Shown here: positions 1 to 8,485 of the stretch, in pieces
How positions within the stretch are numbered: the stretch's first letter is position 1
Layout: every line of letters starts with the position of its first letter
The notes under the pieces: generated by a model
The model's input: the letters and a program-made list of their open reading frames with translations, nothing else
Told to the model about the DNA's origin: nothing
The model's database searches: none
From: Pseudomonas sp. GM18
GTDB lineage: Bacteria; Pseudomonadota; Gammaproteobacteria; Pseudomonadales; Pseudomonadaceae
Length of the DNA: 64,000 bases
Assembly (NCBI RefSeq): GCF_000282195.1
Contig: NZ_AKJT01000062.1
Coordinates: forward strand, 47,876-111,875
Direction of reading: 5' to 3'
Made by a program: the position numbers and the translations under genes

Positions 1-2
1 CG

Positions 3-323
3 CCGCTGGACATCATCCTGCCGAAAGAAGGCCTGGGCTGGGAGATCGAAGCGACCGCCGTGATCAAAGGCACACCGCATGAAGACGCGGCGAAGAAGCT
101 GGCCGACTTCTCCGCAAGCCCGGCGGCGATGGAGCTTTATAAAGAGAACTTCGCGGTGCTCGCGCAACCGGGTATCGCCAAGCCGCAGACCGAATTGCCG
201 GCGGACTATGAGCAGCGCCTGATCAAGAACGACTTTGCCTGGGCCTCGAAGAATCGCGACGAGATCCTCACCGAATGGCGCAAGCGCTATGACGGCAAGT
301 CCGAGAAAGTGGTTGCCAAGTAA
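3..323 (+). CDS. Putative 2-aminoethylphosphonate ABC transporter substrate-binding protein (C-terminal part)
   Basis: Only the last 106 codons are in the window; the reading frame is open from base 3 and the start lies upstream. The sequence looks like the C-terminal lobe of a periplasmic Fbp/PotD-type binding protein, with a stretch near PKEGLGWEIEATAVIKGTPH followed by the helices that close such proteins. The two genes downstream belong to families found in phosphonate-degradation operons, so the ligand is most likely 2-aminoethylphosphonate. That ligand is inferred from context. A palindromic repeat separates this gene from the next one. Confidence 0.7.
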   Translation, partial: PLDIILPKEGLGWEIEATAVIKGTPHEDAAKKLADFSASPAAMELYKENFAVLAQPGIAKPQTELPADYEQRLIKNDFAWASKNRDEILTEWRKRYDGKSEKVVAK

Positions 324-331
324 GCACCACC

Positions 332-435
332 GATCGTTCCCACGCTCTGCGTGGGAATGCAGCAAAGGACGCTCCGCGTCCCCTGTGACGCAGAGCGTCA
401 CGGGATTCATTCCCACGCTGAGCATGGGAACGATC
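332..435. repeat. Palindromic intergenic repeat, copy 1
   Basis: The element begins GATCGTTCCCACGCTCTGCG and ends with the near-inverse GCATGGGAACGATC. Internal smaller palindromes are built on GGACGCTCCGCGTC and GTGACGCAGAGCGTCAC. The same family recurs near 5541, 8367, 41798, 45456, 63011 and 63983. This copy lies inside an apparent operon, between the binding-protein gene and the oxidoreductase gene. Confidence 0.9.
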
Positions 436-448
436 ATTGGGGAACTCC

Positions 449-1582
449 ATGACACAACACAACGACATGCTGATCGTCGGCGCCGGCATTCTCGGCCTGT
501 CCCACGCCTATGCCGCCGCCAGGCGCGGCCTCAAGGTCAAAGTCTTCGAGCGCAGCGCCACACCATTGGGCGCATCAGTGCGCAACTTCGGGCAGGCACT
601 GGTCACCGGCCAACCACCGGGACCCATGCTGGAACTGGCCAGGGCCAGTCGAGAAATCTGGGGCCAATGGGCAGAGCTCGCCGGCCTGCACCTCAAGCGC
701 AACGGCTCGTACTTGTTCGCTCGTACCGAAGCGGAAGAGCACCTGCTGGAAGCCTTCTGCGCCGGGCGTGCCGTAGAGCACGGTTACCGCGTCGACCTGC
801 TGCGTGGTTCAGCGTTGCGGGATTTATACGGCGGTCAGTTCAGCCATCATCGCGCCGCGTTGCACGGCATGGACGACCAGCAACTGTATTCCCGCGAGGC
901 AATCCCGGCATTGATCGACTACCTGCGCCGCGAGTTGGGCGTCGAGTTTCACTTTTCCACCCTGGTGCGCGACATTGAGTCGGGCCGCTTGCACAGCACC
1001 GCCGGCACCTTCAGCGCCGAGCAGATCATCGTTTGCTCCGGTCACGATTATCAAACCTTGCTGGCCGAGCCGATTGCCGAACTCAACCCACAAATCTGCC
1101 GCCTGCAAATGCTCCGCGCCCGGCCGCAGATCAACCTCAACCTACAACACGCACTGCTCACCGGTCTGAGTTGCGTGCACTACGGCGCTTTCGCCGATTT
1201 GCCGGAAGCGGCCGCGGTACAGGCGCAGATTCGGCGCGAGGCGCCTCATCTGCATGAAAACGGCATTCACCTGCTGATCAGCCCGACACCGTACGGTGAG
1301 TTGATCATCGGCGACTCCCATCATTACGGCAGCGATCCGTCACCGTTCAATGCCGAGCAGGTGGACGACTGGATGCTCGAACTGGCCGAACAAACCTTGG
1401 GTTGCAAGGTGCAAGTGGTCGAGCGCTGGCAGGGTGTTTACGGTTCACGCGGGCCGGGGCCGTTCTCCTTTCTGCGGCCGATGCCGGGGGTGAGCGTGGC
1501 GCTGATGCACTCAGGTGTCGGCATGAGCGTCGGGCCGGCGCTGGCTGAGCGTAATGTCGCGACTTTACTGGGAGACGGTTGA
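449..1582 (+). CDS. FAD-dependent oxidoreductase of the phosphonate-associated type (TIGR03364-like)
   Basis: A 377-residue protein of the glycine/D-amino-acid oxidase (DAO) superfamily. The N-terminus carries the dinucleotide-binding motif VGAGILGLSHAYAAARRG, and the C-terminus has the second FAD contact HSGVGMSVGPALAERN. The DAO subfamily found in phosphonate operons is thought to oxidise aminophosphonates or their N-methylated forms; I infer that role from the neighbours. The ATG at 449 is chosen over an upstream in-frame TTG because TTGGGGAA gives a good ribosome binding site. The stop codon overlaps the ATG of the next gene (TGATG), so the two are probably translationally coupled. Confidence 0.82.
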   Translation: MTQHNDMLIVGAGILGLSHAYAAARRGLKVKVFERSATPLGASVRNFGQALVTGQPPGPMLELARASREIWGQWAELAGLHLKRNGSYLFARTEAEEHLLEAFCAGRAVEHGYRVDLLRGSALRDLYGGQFSHHRAALHGMDDQQLYSREAIPALIDYLRRELGVEFHFSTLVRDIESGRLHSTAGTFSAEQIIVCSGHDYQTLLAEPIAELNPQICRLQMLRARPQINLNLQHALLTGLSCVHYGAFADLPEAAAVQAQIRREAPHLHENGIHLLISPTPYGELIIGDSHHYGSDPSPFNAEQVDDWMLELAEQTLGCKVQVVERWQGVYGSRGPGPFSFLRPMPGVSVALMHSGVGMSVGPALAERNVATLLGDG

Positions 1583-2139
1583 TGGACCGCCATCAGCAAG
1601 TGATTGCCGAGGTGTTTGCTCTATACGAACGGTTTGGCGACAACGACTACATCGGCGAACCGGTGTCGCAGATCGAGCACATGTCGCAGGCGGCCGAACT
1701 GGCGATGGCCGAGGGCTTCGATGATGAAGTGGTGCTGGCGGCGTTCTTTCACGACATTGGGCACCTCTGTGCCGAGGGGGCCGAGAGCATGGGTGGCTTT
1801 GGTGTGGTCAGCCATGAGCGTTTGGGCGCCGAATATTTGCGTCGGGCCGGCTTCAGCGAACGCATGGTGCGGCTGGTGGAATATCACGTGCAGGCCAAGC
1901 GTTATCTGACGCTCAAAGAGCCTGGGTACTACGAGCGTTTGAGCGAAGCCAGTCGGCGGACGCTGGAGTATCAGGGCGGGGTGATGAGTGTCACCGAGGC
2001 CGAAGCCTTCGAGCAGGACCCGTTGTGTGCCGTCAGTTTGCGGATGCGTCAGTGGGATGAGTTGGCCAAGCAGATGTGGGTGCCGGTAATTGATCTGGAT
2101 GTGTTGAAGGAAAAGGCGTTGCGCCTGTTGGCCGCGTAG
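1582..2139 (+). CDS. PhnZ-like HD-domain mixed-valent diiron phosphonate oxygenase
   Basis: A 185-residue HD-domain protein of the phosphonate-degradation HDIG family (TIGR03276), related to PhnZ, which cleaves the C-P bond of 1-hydroxy-2-aminoethylphosphonate to glycine and phosphate. Metal-ligand motifs are visible: QIEHMSQ, the HD pair in FFHDIGHL, SHERLG and VEYHVQ. A Tyr and Glu spaced Y-x-x-E at residues 23 and 26 match the substrate-gating Tyr24/Glu27 of PhnZ, allowing for one residue of start offset. The ATG at 1582 overlaps the upstream stop; a TTG one codon earlier is a less likely start. No PhnY-like 2-oxoglutarate hydroxylase is visible in this window, so the hydroxylated substrate must come from a gene upstream or from the FAD enzyme. 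Confidence 0.82.
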   Translation: MDRHQQVIAEVFALYERFGDNDYIGEPVSQIEHMSQAAELAMAEGFDDEVVLAAFFHDIGHLCAEGAESMGGFGVVSHERLGAEYLRRAGFSERMVRLVEYHVQAKRYLTLKEPGYYERLSEASRRTLEYQGGVMSVTEAEAFEQDPLCAVSLRMRQWDELAKQMWVPVIDLDVLKEKALRLLAA

Positions 2140-2194
2140 AAGTGTGGGACCGAGGCTCGATGGGAGCCGCCCAAGCGCCTCAATTACCCAAGGT

Positions 2195-3571
2195 CTACAA
2201 CTGCTGCGCCAACACCTCAACCTGCTCCTGCCGCTCCGCCTGATTCACCTTTGAATGAGGATTAAGCGACGACCACTGCGGATGCGCCCGCGCCTTGTTC
2301 AGTGCTTCCGGCAGTTTGCCTTCGCGCCAGGTTTTGTCCTGTGGTGTGGCGACTTGAATGCTGTCCATCGCCGCATGCCCGCGCCGGTTCAGGGCTTGCA
2401 GCAATTGCCGCTGACGCAAGGCCAACAGCCGCAGCACGCTGTCGTCGACGGTCAATTCCCGCTGGCCTTTGATCTTGCCCAGCAGGCGGCTGCCGTAACT
2501 GCGGGCGGTTTGCAGGGCGCCGCCGGCAATCGCACCGGCCAGTGCGGCCACGCCGAGGGTCAGGCCGCCCACCAGCAAATCGACTCCGGCCCCGGCCGCC
2601 GCGCCGGCCGCGATGCCGCCGCCGACCCGCACACCGAGCTGTTTCAGGGTTTCCGGGTTGAACAAGTCATCGCCCCAGCGGCCATCGAGCAGCGGCAGGT
2701 CACTGGCCGCCGCGTCCTGTGGGCGGAAGGCGTAGAGCTTGAGCAAGGCTTCGACGCAACGTTGTTCGCGCTGACGCACTGCTTTACGCAATTCGCTGAT
2801 CGCTTGCTGTTCCTGCTCCGCCTCGCTGGCGACACTACGGCGGCAGGCGGCGCAATCGATCAATAAATCGGCAATCAGCTGCGCTGCACTCTGCTGACGG
2901 GCCAGGCGTTGGGCCTGCTGATCGGCGATCAGGCGCTCCAGTTGTCCGCGGGAATTTTCCAGCAGCAGCGCAAGGCTTTCATACAGTCGGCGTTCGCCAT
3001 CTTCCGGCGGCGCGACGCTGTCGAACCGCACCAAGGCATGCAAGCCCAATCGCGCCAGGGCTTCACGCCAATCCGGTTCGCGCTGCTGGGCGCTGCTGAC
3101 AAAATTCAGCACCGGCAGCAGCGGTTTGCCGCAACTGGCCAGCACTTCCAGTTCGTCGCGGTACTTCGCCAATACTGGCTCCCGGGCGTCGATCACGTAG
3201 AGGCCGGCATCCGAGGCGAGCAATTGCCGCAACACCTTGGCTTCCTGTTCGAAGCGCTGCCGGGCTTCGCTGCCCTCAAGGAAGCGTGTCAGTCGCGCCG
3301 GGCCATCGAGGCGTTCGCCGGGCCGCTCCAGGCGCTCGAGGTAGTCGAGCAGGGCGATGGCATCTTCCAGCCCCGGCGTGTCGAACAGATCGAGCAATGG
3401 TTCGCCGTCCACCGACAATCGCGCGCCTTCGACGTGGCGCGTGGTGCTGGGGCGATGGGACACTTCGCCGAAACCGACATCCCGCGTCAGTGTTCGCAGC
3501 AATGAGGTTTTGCCGACGTTGGTGTGGCCGACCACGGCGAGTTTCAACGGCTGTTTCCAGGCATCAGTCAT
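2195..3571 (-). CDS. GTPase with DUF3482 domain and glycine-zipper segment
   Basis: A 458-residue predicted GTPase. The N-terminus has a clear G1/P-loop (GHTNVGKTSL) and G3 (DTPGLED). The usual G4 NKxD reads NFVS, so base recognition may differ. The middle (about 190-280) is rich in Gln, Arg and Leu and probably helical. At about residues 310-355 lies a glycine- and alanine-rich hydrophobic run (GGGIAAGAAAGAG and onward) that resembles a glycine-zipper membrane segment. It overlaps the next gene upstream (DUF2868 membrane protein) by 8 bases, so the two probably act together. The pair is conserved in pseudomonads; no function is known to me. Confidence 0.85.
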   Translation of the reverse strand: MTDAWKQPLKLAVVGHTNVGKTSLLRTLTRDVGFGEVSHRPSTTRHVEGARLSVDGEPLLDLFDTPGLEDAIALLDYLERLERPGERLDGPARLTRFLEGSEARQRFEQEAKVLRQLLASDAGLYVIDAREPVLAKYRDELEVLASCGKPLLPVLNFVSSAQQREPDWREALARLGLHALVRFDSVAPPEDGERRLYESLALLLENSRGQLERLIADQQAQRLARQQSAAQLIADLLIDCAACRRSVASEAEQEQQAISELRKAVRQREQRCVEALLKLYAFRPQDAAASDLPLLDGRWGDDLFNPETLKQLGVRVGGGIAAGAAAGAGVDLLVGGLTLGVAALAGAIAGGALQTARSYGSRLLGKIKGQRELTVDDSVLRLLALRQRQLLQALNRRGHAAMDSIQVATPQDKTWREGKLPEALNKARAHPQWSSLNPHSKVNQAERQEQVEVLAQQL

Positions 3572-4943
3572 GACCCGTCTCCAGCCAGTTCAACGGTGCG
3601 CAATCGGCGAATGGCAGGTCCAGTTGTTGTAGCGCAACATGCCAGTCGCCCAAGCGTTCGGCGTCCAGCGCTTCGCCGGGCGGCGCTTGCAGCAACCACA
3701 CGCGGGTGGCGGTGGCGCTGCGAGCCAGTTCGGCAATCAGCGCCAGGCTGCCACGGTCCGGCGAACGCCTCGGATCGCAGGCGATGGCCAGCCGGGCCGG
3801 AGGAAAGCGACTCAGCTGTTCGAGCAGTTTGTGCCGGGACTCGCGGCTGTCGAGGATGCCGGCGTCGTTGACGCTTTTCGGTAGCTGCGGCGGCCAGGGG
3901 CGTTGATCGTCCAGCTCGATGGCCACCAACAGCGCACCATCGCTTTGCAGATCGCTGGCTGCGTTTTCAAACCGTTGAAGTTGCTCAGGCGCGGCATCGT
4001 TGATGCCCAGGCGTTCGCTGGTGGGCATCAACCGCTCGCGCAGTTGGGCGTAGCCGGGCAGGTTCAAATCCAGATGCAAGGTTGCTTGGCCGGTTTTCCA
4101 GCGCCACAGGCAGAACAATGCGAGCAACAGACGCGGTAACACGCCGTATACCAGCAGTACGCCCACCAGCCACGCCGCCCAGGCCTGGCGGGCGCTTTCG
4201 ATGTTCAGCGCGGCATCGCCGCTGGCGCGGATCATCTCCACACTGGGCACACTGAAGCCGAGCAAGGCTGGCAGGGCGCCGAGGGCCTGGGTCATGGCGA
4301 CGAAGGTGTCGGCGCTGAGGATGGTGGTCTCCCAGACGAAGCCATAACGCCGGGTCGCCATCAGCGTCAGCAGCATCACCAAGGCACTGAGCATCGCCAA
4401 CAACCACAAGCCGTTGACCAGCACACCCAGCGCCCACCGATTGAGTTTCTGCCGTTGCAGCAACAGCAGCAGGGCCGGCGCCAGTTGCGCGGCGTTGGCA
4501 TCGCGGGCGAGTTTTTCACTGAGCCACAACCACAAGCGTCCGAGGGCGGCGCCCTGTTCGCCGGCGAACACCAGGCCCAGGGCCCAGCTCAACAGCAGAA
4601 TCAGGTTCAGCCCCAGCAGGCTGCCCAAGGCCCAGAACACATTGACCGGGGTCTGGCCGTCGCCCAGCGCGGCCAACGCCAGGCCGGCGCCGCTGATCAC
4701 GGCCAGCACGGCGAGTACGATCAGCGCCAGTCGCGCGCCTTGCAGCCAGTGTTTGAGGGCGCGGGTCTGCCCGTCGCGCTCGGCCAGCCACCGGGCGCGG
4801 CATTGAATGCGCGTCGGCAGGTCGCCGCCGGCGCTACGGGCGACTCGGTTGGCTTCCAGATCATCCAGGGGGCCGGCGTGTTCTTCACGCAGGCGGATGG
4901 TTTCGCTCAGCCAGAGGTTTTGCAGGGGCGTCAGTTCAGTCAC
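3564..4943 (-). CDS. DUF2868 domain-containing membrane protein
   Basis: A 459-residue protein with at least four hydrophobic segments: around residues 70-95, 105-130, 175-200 and 265-290. A soluble C-terminal part of about 150 residues contains ASRDR-like turns and alternating beta/alpha character. The start is GTG at 4943; no in-frame ATG lies close by. The last codons overlap the start of the GTPase gene downstream, so the two form one transcription and translation unit, facing away from folA. The hydrophobic pattern suggests an inner-membrane partner for the GTPase. Function is unknown. Confidence 0.83.
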   Translation of the reverse strand: MTELTPLQNLWLSETIRLREEHAGPLDDLEANRVARSAGGDLPTRIQCRARWLAERDGQTRALKHWLQGARLALIVLAVLAVISGAGLALAALGDGQTPVNVFWALGSLLGLNLILLLSWALGLVFAGEQGAALGRLWLWLSEKLARDANAAQLAPALLLLLQRQKLNRWALGVLVNGLWLLAMLSALVMLLTLMATRRYGFVWETTILSADTFVAMTQALGALPALLGFSVPSVEMIRASGDAALNIESARQAWAAWLVGVLLVYGVLPRLLLALFCLWRWKTGQATLHLDLNLPGYAQLRERLMPTSERLGINDAAPEQLQRFENAASDLQSDGALLVAIELDDQRPWPPQLPKSVNDAGILDSRESRHKLLEQLSRFPPARLAIACDPRRSPDRGSLALIAELARSATATRVWLLQAPPGEALDAERLGDWHVALQQLDLPFADCAPLNWLETGHD

Positions 4944-5028
4944 GCGGCATCCCGTCGCTTAATTGAGCGATGAGCATAACCGCTGTGACGCTTATCGGGG
5001 TAAGGGAGGCTCTGGTATCCTCGCCGGC

Positions 5029-5541
5029 ATGACTAAATCACTCCCCCTCAGCCTGATCGCAGCCCTCGGTGAAAACCGCGTGATCGGCGTCGATAACAGC
5101 ATGCCCTGGCACTTGCCGGGGGACTTCAAATACTTCAAGGCCACCACCCTTGGCAAGCCGATCATCATGGGGCGCAAGACCTGGGATTCCCTCGGTCGTC
5201 CGCTGCCGGGGCGGTTGAACATCGTGGTCAGTCGTCAGGCGGATCTGCAGCTGGAAGGCGCGGAGGTTTATCCGTCGCTGCAGGCAGCGGTGATTCGCGC
5301 CGAGGAATGGGCACGGGAGCAGGGTGTCGATGAGTTGATGCTGATTGGTGGCGCGCAGTTGTATGCGCAAGGTCTGGAGCAGGCCGATCGGCTTTACCTG
5401 ACCCGCGTGGCGCTGAGCCCGGAAGGGGATGCGTGGTTCCCGGAGTTTGATTTGAACCAGTGGAAACTGGTGTCGAATGTTCCGAATCCGGCGGAGAGTG
5501 ATAAGCCGGCGTATAGCTTTGAGGTGTGGGAGCGCACATAG
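5029..5541 (+). CDS. folA: Dihydrofolate reductase
   Basis: A 170-residue dihydrofolate reductase, which reduces dihydrofolate to tetrahydrofolate with NADPH. Typical motifs are seen: SLIAALGENRVIGVDNSMPW (substrate pocket and Met20-type loop), GRKTWDSLGRPLPGR (NADPH binding), and LMLIGGAQLY near residue 105. The ATG at 5029 is chosen because the protein then begins directly at the family N-terminus; an open frame 22 codons longer has no homology. The nearest purine-rich motif (GGGAGG at about 5004) is rather far upstream. The stop codon TAG shares its last base with the repeat that follows. Confidence 0.97.
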   Translation: MTKSLPLSLIAALGENRVIGVDNSMPWHLPGDFKYFKATTLGKPIIMGRKTWDSLGRPLPGRLNIVVSRQADLQLEGAEVYPSLQAAVIRAEEWAREQGVDELMLIGGAQLYAQGLEQADRLYLTRVALSPEGDAWFPEFDLNQWKLVSNVPNPAESDKPAYSFEVWERT

Positions 5542-5644
5542 ATCGTTCCCACGCTCTGCGTGGGAATGCAGCCCGTGACGCTCCGCGTCACTGGACGCGG
5601 AGCGTCCCTTGAGGCATTCCCACGCGGGAGCGTGGGAACGATCA
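5541..5644. repeat. Palindromic intergenic repeat, copy 2
   Basis: Starts GATCGTTCCCACGCTCTGCG and ends GGGAGCGTGGGAACGATC, with internal palindromes GTGACGCTCCGCGTCAC and GGACGCGGAGCGTCC. It lies between the convergent folA and cystine-transporter genes and begins on the last base of the folA stop codon. It could act as a bidirectional terminator-like structure. Confidence 0.9.
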
Positions 5645-5658
5645 GTAACAGGCGCTAA

Positions 5659-7050
5659 TCAAGCCTGCGCCAACGCCTCATGCTCATCCGCATCCAACAG
5701 CGCTTTATCCGTCTGCTGCATGAGTTGGCTGGTGATCGCCCCGGCGGTGATCGAGCCACTGACGTTCAGCGCCGTACGACCCATGTCGATCAGCGGTTCA
5801 ACCGAAATCAGCAACGCCACCAGTGACACCGGCAAGCCCATGGCCGGCAGCACGATCAACGCGGCGAAGGTCGCGCCACCACCGACCCCGGCCACACCGG
5901 CCGAGCTCAGCGTCACAATCGCCACCAGTGTCGCGATCCACAGCGGGTCCAGCGGGTTGATGCCCACGGTCGGCGCAACCATCACCGCCAGCATCGCCGG
6001 GTACAGACCGGCACAACCGTTCTGGCCAATGGTCGCGCCAAACGAGGCGGCGAAACTGGCGATGGACTGTGGAATACCCAAACGGCTGGTCTGGGCTTCG
6101 ATGCTCAGCGGAATGGTGGCGGCGCTGGAGCGGCTGGTGAAGGCGAACGTCAGCACCGGCCAGATTTTGCGGAAGAAGCGCAACGGGTTGATCCCGGCGG
6201 CCGACACCAGCACGCCATGGACCACAAACATCAGGCCCAGGCCGATGTAGGACACCACCACGAAACTGCCGAGCTTGATGATGTCTTGCAGGTTGGAGCC
6301 GGCGACCACTTTGGTCATCAGCGCCAACACGCCGTATGGGGTCAGCTTCATCACCAGGCGCACCAGGCGCATCACCCAGGCTTGCAGGGTGTCGATGGCG
6401 TTGATCACTTTCTGACCTTTCTCGACATCATCCTTGAGCAATTGCAGCGCCGCGACCCCAAGGAATGCGGCGAAGATCACCACGCTGATGATCGACGTCG
6501 GTTTGGCGCGAGCGAGGTCGGCGAACGGGTTCTGCGGGATGAACGACAACAACAGTTGCGGCACATTCAGGTCGGCGACCTTGCCCGCATAGTCGGTCTG
6601 GATGGTTTGCAGGCGAGCCATTTCCTGAGTGCCGGCGACCAGGCCTTCAGCCGTGAGGCCGAACAGGTTGGTCAGGCCGATGCCGATCAGCGCCGCAATG
6701 GCGGTGGTGAACAGCAGCGTGCCGATGGTCAGGAAGCTGATCTTGCCCAGCGACGAAGCGTTGTGCAGACGGGCCACGGCACTGAGGATCGAAGCGAACA
6801 CCAGCGGGATCACGATCATTTGCAGCAACTGCACATAACCGTTGCCCACCAGATCGAACCAGCCGATCGAGGCTTTCAGCACCGGGTTGCCCGCACCATA
6901 AATGGTGTGCAGGGAGGCACCGAAGATCACGCCCAGTACCAGCGCCAGCAGCACCTTCTTGGCCAGGCTCCAGGTGGTGTGACGGGTTTGCGCCAGGCCA
7001 ATGAGCAAGGCGAGGAACACCAGCAGATTGAGTATCAGCGGCAGATTCAT
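5659..7050 (-). CDS. tcyP: L-cystine:cation symporter (DAACS family)
   Basis: A 463-residue inner-membrane protein with many hydrophobic helices, of the dicarboxylate/amino acid:cation symporter family and closest in feel to TcyP/YdjN cystine transporters. Supporting features are the N-terminus MNLPLILNLLVFLALLIGLA, the GYVQLLQMIVIPLVFASIL stretch, the serine-rich re-entrant region FAFTSRSSAATIPLS, and the second re-entrant region with GVAGVGGGATFAAL. It is transcribed alone, away from the phosphatase gene, with a 238-bp divergent spacer. A role in sulfur uptake follows from the family; the exact substrate is inferred. Confidence 0.85.
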   Translation of the reverse strand: MNLPLILNLLVFLALLIGLAQTRHTTWSLAKKVLLALVLGVIFGASLHTIYGAGNPVLKASIGWFDLVGNGYVQLLQMIVIPLVFASILSAVARLHNASSLGKISFLTIGTLLFTTAIAALIGIGLTNLFGLTAEGLVAGTQEMARLQTIQTDYAGKVADLNVPQLLLSFIPQNPFADLARAKPTSIISVVIFAAFLGVAALQLLKDDVEKGQKVINAIDTLQAWVMRLVRLVMKLTPYGVLALMTKVVAGSNLQDIIKLGSFVVVSYIGLGLMFVVHGVLVSAAGINPLRFFRKIWPVLTFAFTSRSSAATIPLSIEAQTSRLGIPQSIASFAASFGATIGQNGCAGLYPAMLAVMVAPTVGINPLDPLWIATLVAIVTLSSAGVAGVGGGATFAALIVLPAMGLPVSLVALLISVEPLIDMGRTALNVSGSITAGAITSQLMQQTDKALLDADEHEALAQA

Positions 7051-7288
7051 AGAGGCTCCATAGACTTGTGCCAGCCACCTTCGTGTGTGACTGCGAACCG
7101 GTAAGCCTAACAGCTTGATATGTAATGAATTAATATCAAAAACAGCGGTTGACTGTCGTTTTTGGAATAAGCCGATGACGCTATGAGGAATGCTGCTGAC
7201 GGAATCAGGATGTAAGCGGTCGTGGGCAGGCGAGGACTGTCACACTTATTTGTTAGCGTCGATCTCTTTCAATCAGGGAGAAACGCCG

Positions 7289-8356
7289 ATGAAGCTTGTA
7301 CCGAAATTTCTTGCTGCTGCACTGGGATTGGGTTTTGGCCTGGGCCTTGCCGGGCAGGTCTTCGCCACCGATTTACAGCACTGGCCGGCGGATCAGGCCA
7401 AGGCGCTGGACGCGATGATCGCGGCCAATGCCAACAAGGGTAACTTCGCGGTGTTCGACATGGACAACACCAGTTACCGCTACGACCTCGAAGAGTCGTT
7501 GCTGCCGTTCATGGAGAACAAGGGCCTGATCACTCGCGAGAGCCTCGATCCCTCCCTGAAACTGATGCCGTTCAAGGACACCGCCGACCATAAGGAAAGC
7601 CTGTTCAGCTACTACTATCGCCTCTGCGAAATCGACGACATGGTTTGCTACCCATGGGTCGCCCAAGTGTTTTCCGGCTTCACGCTTCAGGAGCTCAAGG
7701 GCAACGTCGATGAGCTGATGGCCTCTGGCAAACCGGTGCCGAGCACTTATTACGATGGCGACGTGGTCAAGACCATCGACGTCAACCCGCCGAAAATCTT
7801 CACCGGTCAGAAAGAGCTCTACAACAAGCTGATGGAGAACGGCATCGAGGTCTACGTGATGACCGCCGCTTCCGAAGAGCTGGTGCGCATGGTCGCCTCC
7901 GATCCGAAGTACGGCTACAACGTCAAACCGCAGAACGTAATTGGCGTGTCCCTGCTGCTCAAGGACCGCAAGACCGGTGAGTTGACCACGGCGCGCAAGC
8001 AAGTCACCGCCGGCAAGTATGACGAGAAGGCTAACCTGGGCCTGGAACTGACTCCGTACCTGTGGACCCCGGCCACCTGGATGGCCGGCAAGCAGGCGGC
8101 CATCCTGACCTACATCGATCAGTGGAAGAAACCGGTCCTGGTGGGCGGCGATACCCCGAGCAGCGACGGTTACATGCTGTTCCACAGCGTCGACGTGTCC
8201 AAGGGCGGCATCCACTTGTGGGTCAACCGCAAAGACAAGTACATGACCCAGATTAACGGCATGATGGCCAAGAACGCTGAGGCCCAGGCCAAAGAAGGGC
8301 TGGCGGTGACGGCGGACAAGAACTGGGTGATCGTCAAGCCTGAAGAGATTCAATAA
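7289..8356 (+). CDS. pchP: Periplasmic phosphorylcholine phosphatase (HAD family)
   Basis: A 355-residue HAD-superfamily phosphatase with a clear signal peptide (MKLVPKFLAAALGLGFGLGL, cleavage after VFA at residue 26). Motif I is DMDNT; in mature numbering the residues are D31, D33 and T35, the same numbers as in P. aeruginosa PchP. Motif II is VYVMTAAS and motif IV is GGDTPSSDG. PchP releases phosphate from phosphorylcholine in the periplasm during choline and lecithin use. The ATG at 7289 has the ribosome binding site CAGGGAGA; a longer frame upstream lacks homology. The gene stands alone and ends at a repeat and a strong terminator. Confidence 0.87.
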   Translation: MKLVPKFLAAALGLGFGLGLAGQVFATDLQHWPADQAKALDAMIAANANKGNFAVFDMDNTSYRYDLEESLLPFMENKGLITRESLDPSLKLMPFKDTADHKESLFSYYYRLCEIDDMVCYPWVAQVFSGFTLQELKGNVDELMASGKPVPSTYYDGDVVKTIDVNPPKIFTGQKELYNKLMENGIEVYVMTAASEELVRMVASDPKYGYNVKPQNVIGVSLLLKDRKTGELTTARKQVTAGKYDEKANLGLELTPYLWTPATWMAGKQAAILTYIDQWKKPVLVGGDTPSSDGYMLFHSVDVSKGGIHLWVNRKDKYMTQINGMMAKNAEAQAKEGLAVTADKNWVIVKPEEIQ

Positions 8357-8366
8357 ACGCTGTAAT

Positions 8367-8484
8367 GATCGTTCCCACGTCGAGGCGTCGAACCGTCTGC
8401 GTGGGAATGCAGCCCGTGACGCTCCGCGTCACTGGACGCAGAGCGTCCCTTGAGGCATTCCCACGCGGGAGCGTGGGAACGATC
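8367..8484. repeat. Palindromic intergenic repeat, copy 3 (with internal insertion)
   Basis: Same family as the copy at 5541, and almost identical to it from GTGGGAATGCAGCCC onward. After the opening GATCGTTCCCACG, however, it carries about 16 extra bases (TCGAGGCGTCGAACCG) before the sequence resumes. That makes it about 118 bp instead of about 104, and it breaks the first small hairpin. It lies between convergent pchP and ilvD. Confidence 0.88.
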
Positions 8485-8485
8485 A

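Noticed and set aside
332..435. Repeated elements considered as a CRISPR array
   Set aside because: The copies are single, dispersed, internally palindromic and not separated by regular spacers; no cas genes are present.
7137..7162. Terminator-like inverted repeat between tcyP and pchP
   Set aside because: The arms (AAAAAC...GTTTTT with ACAG/CTGT) pair imperfectly, and the site lies in a divergent promoter region where no terminator is expected.
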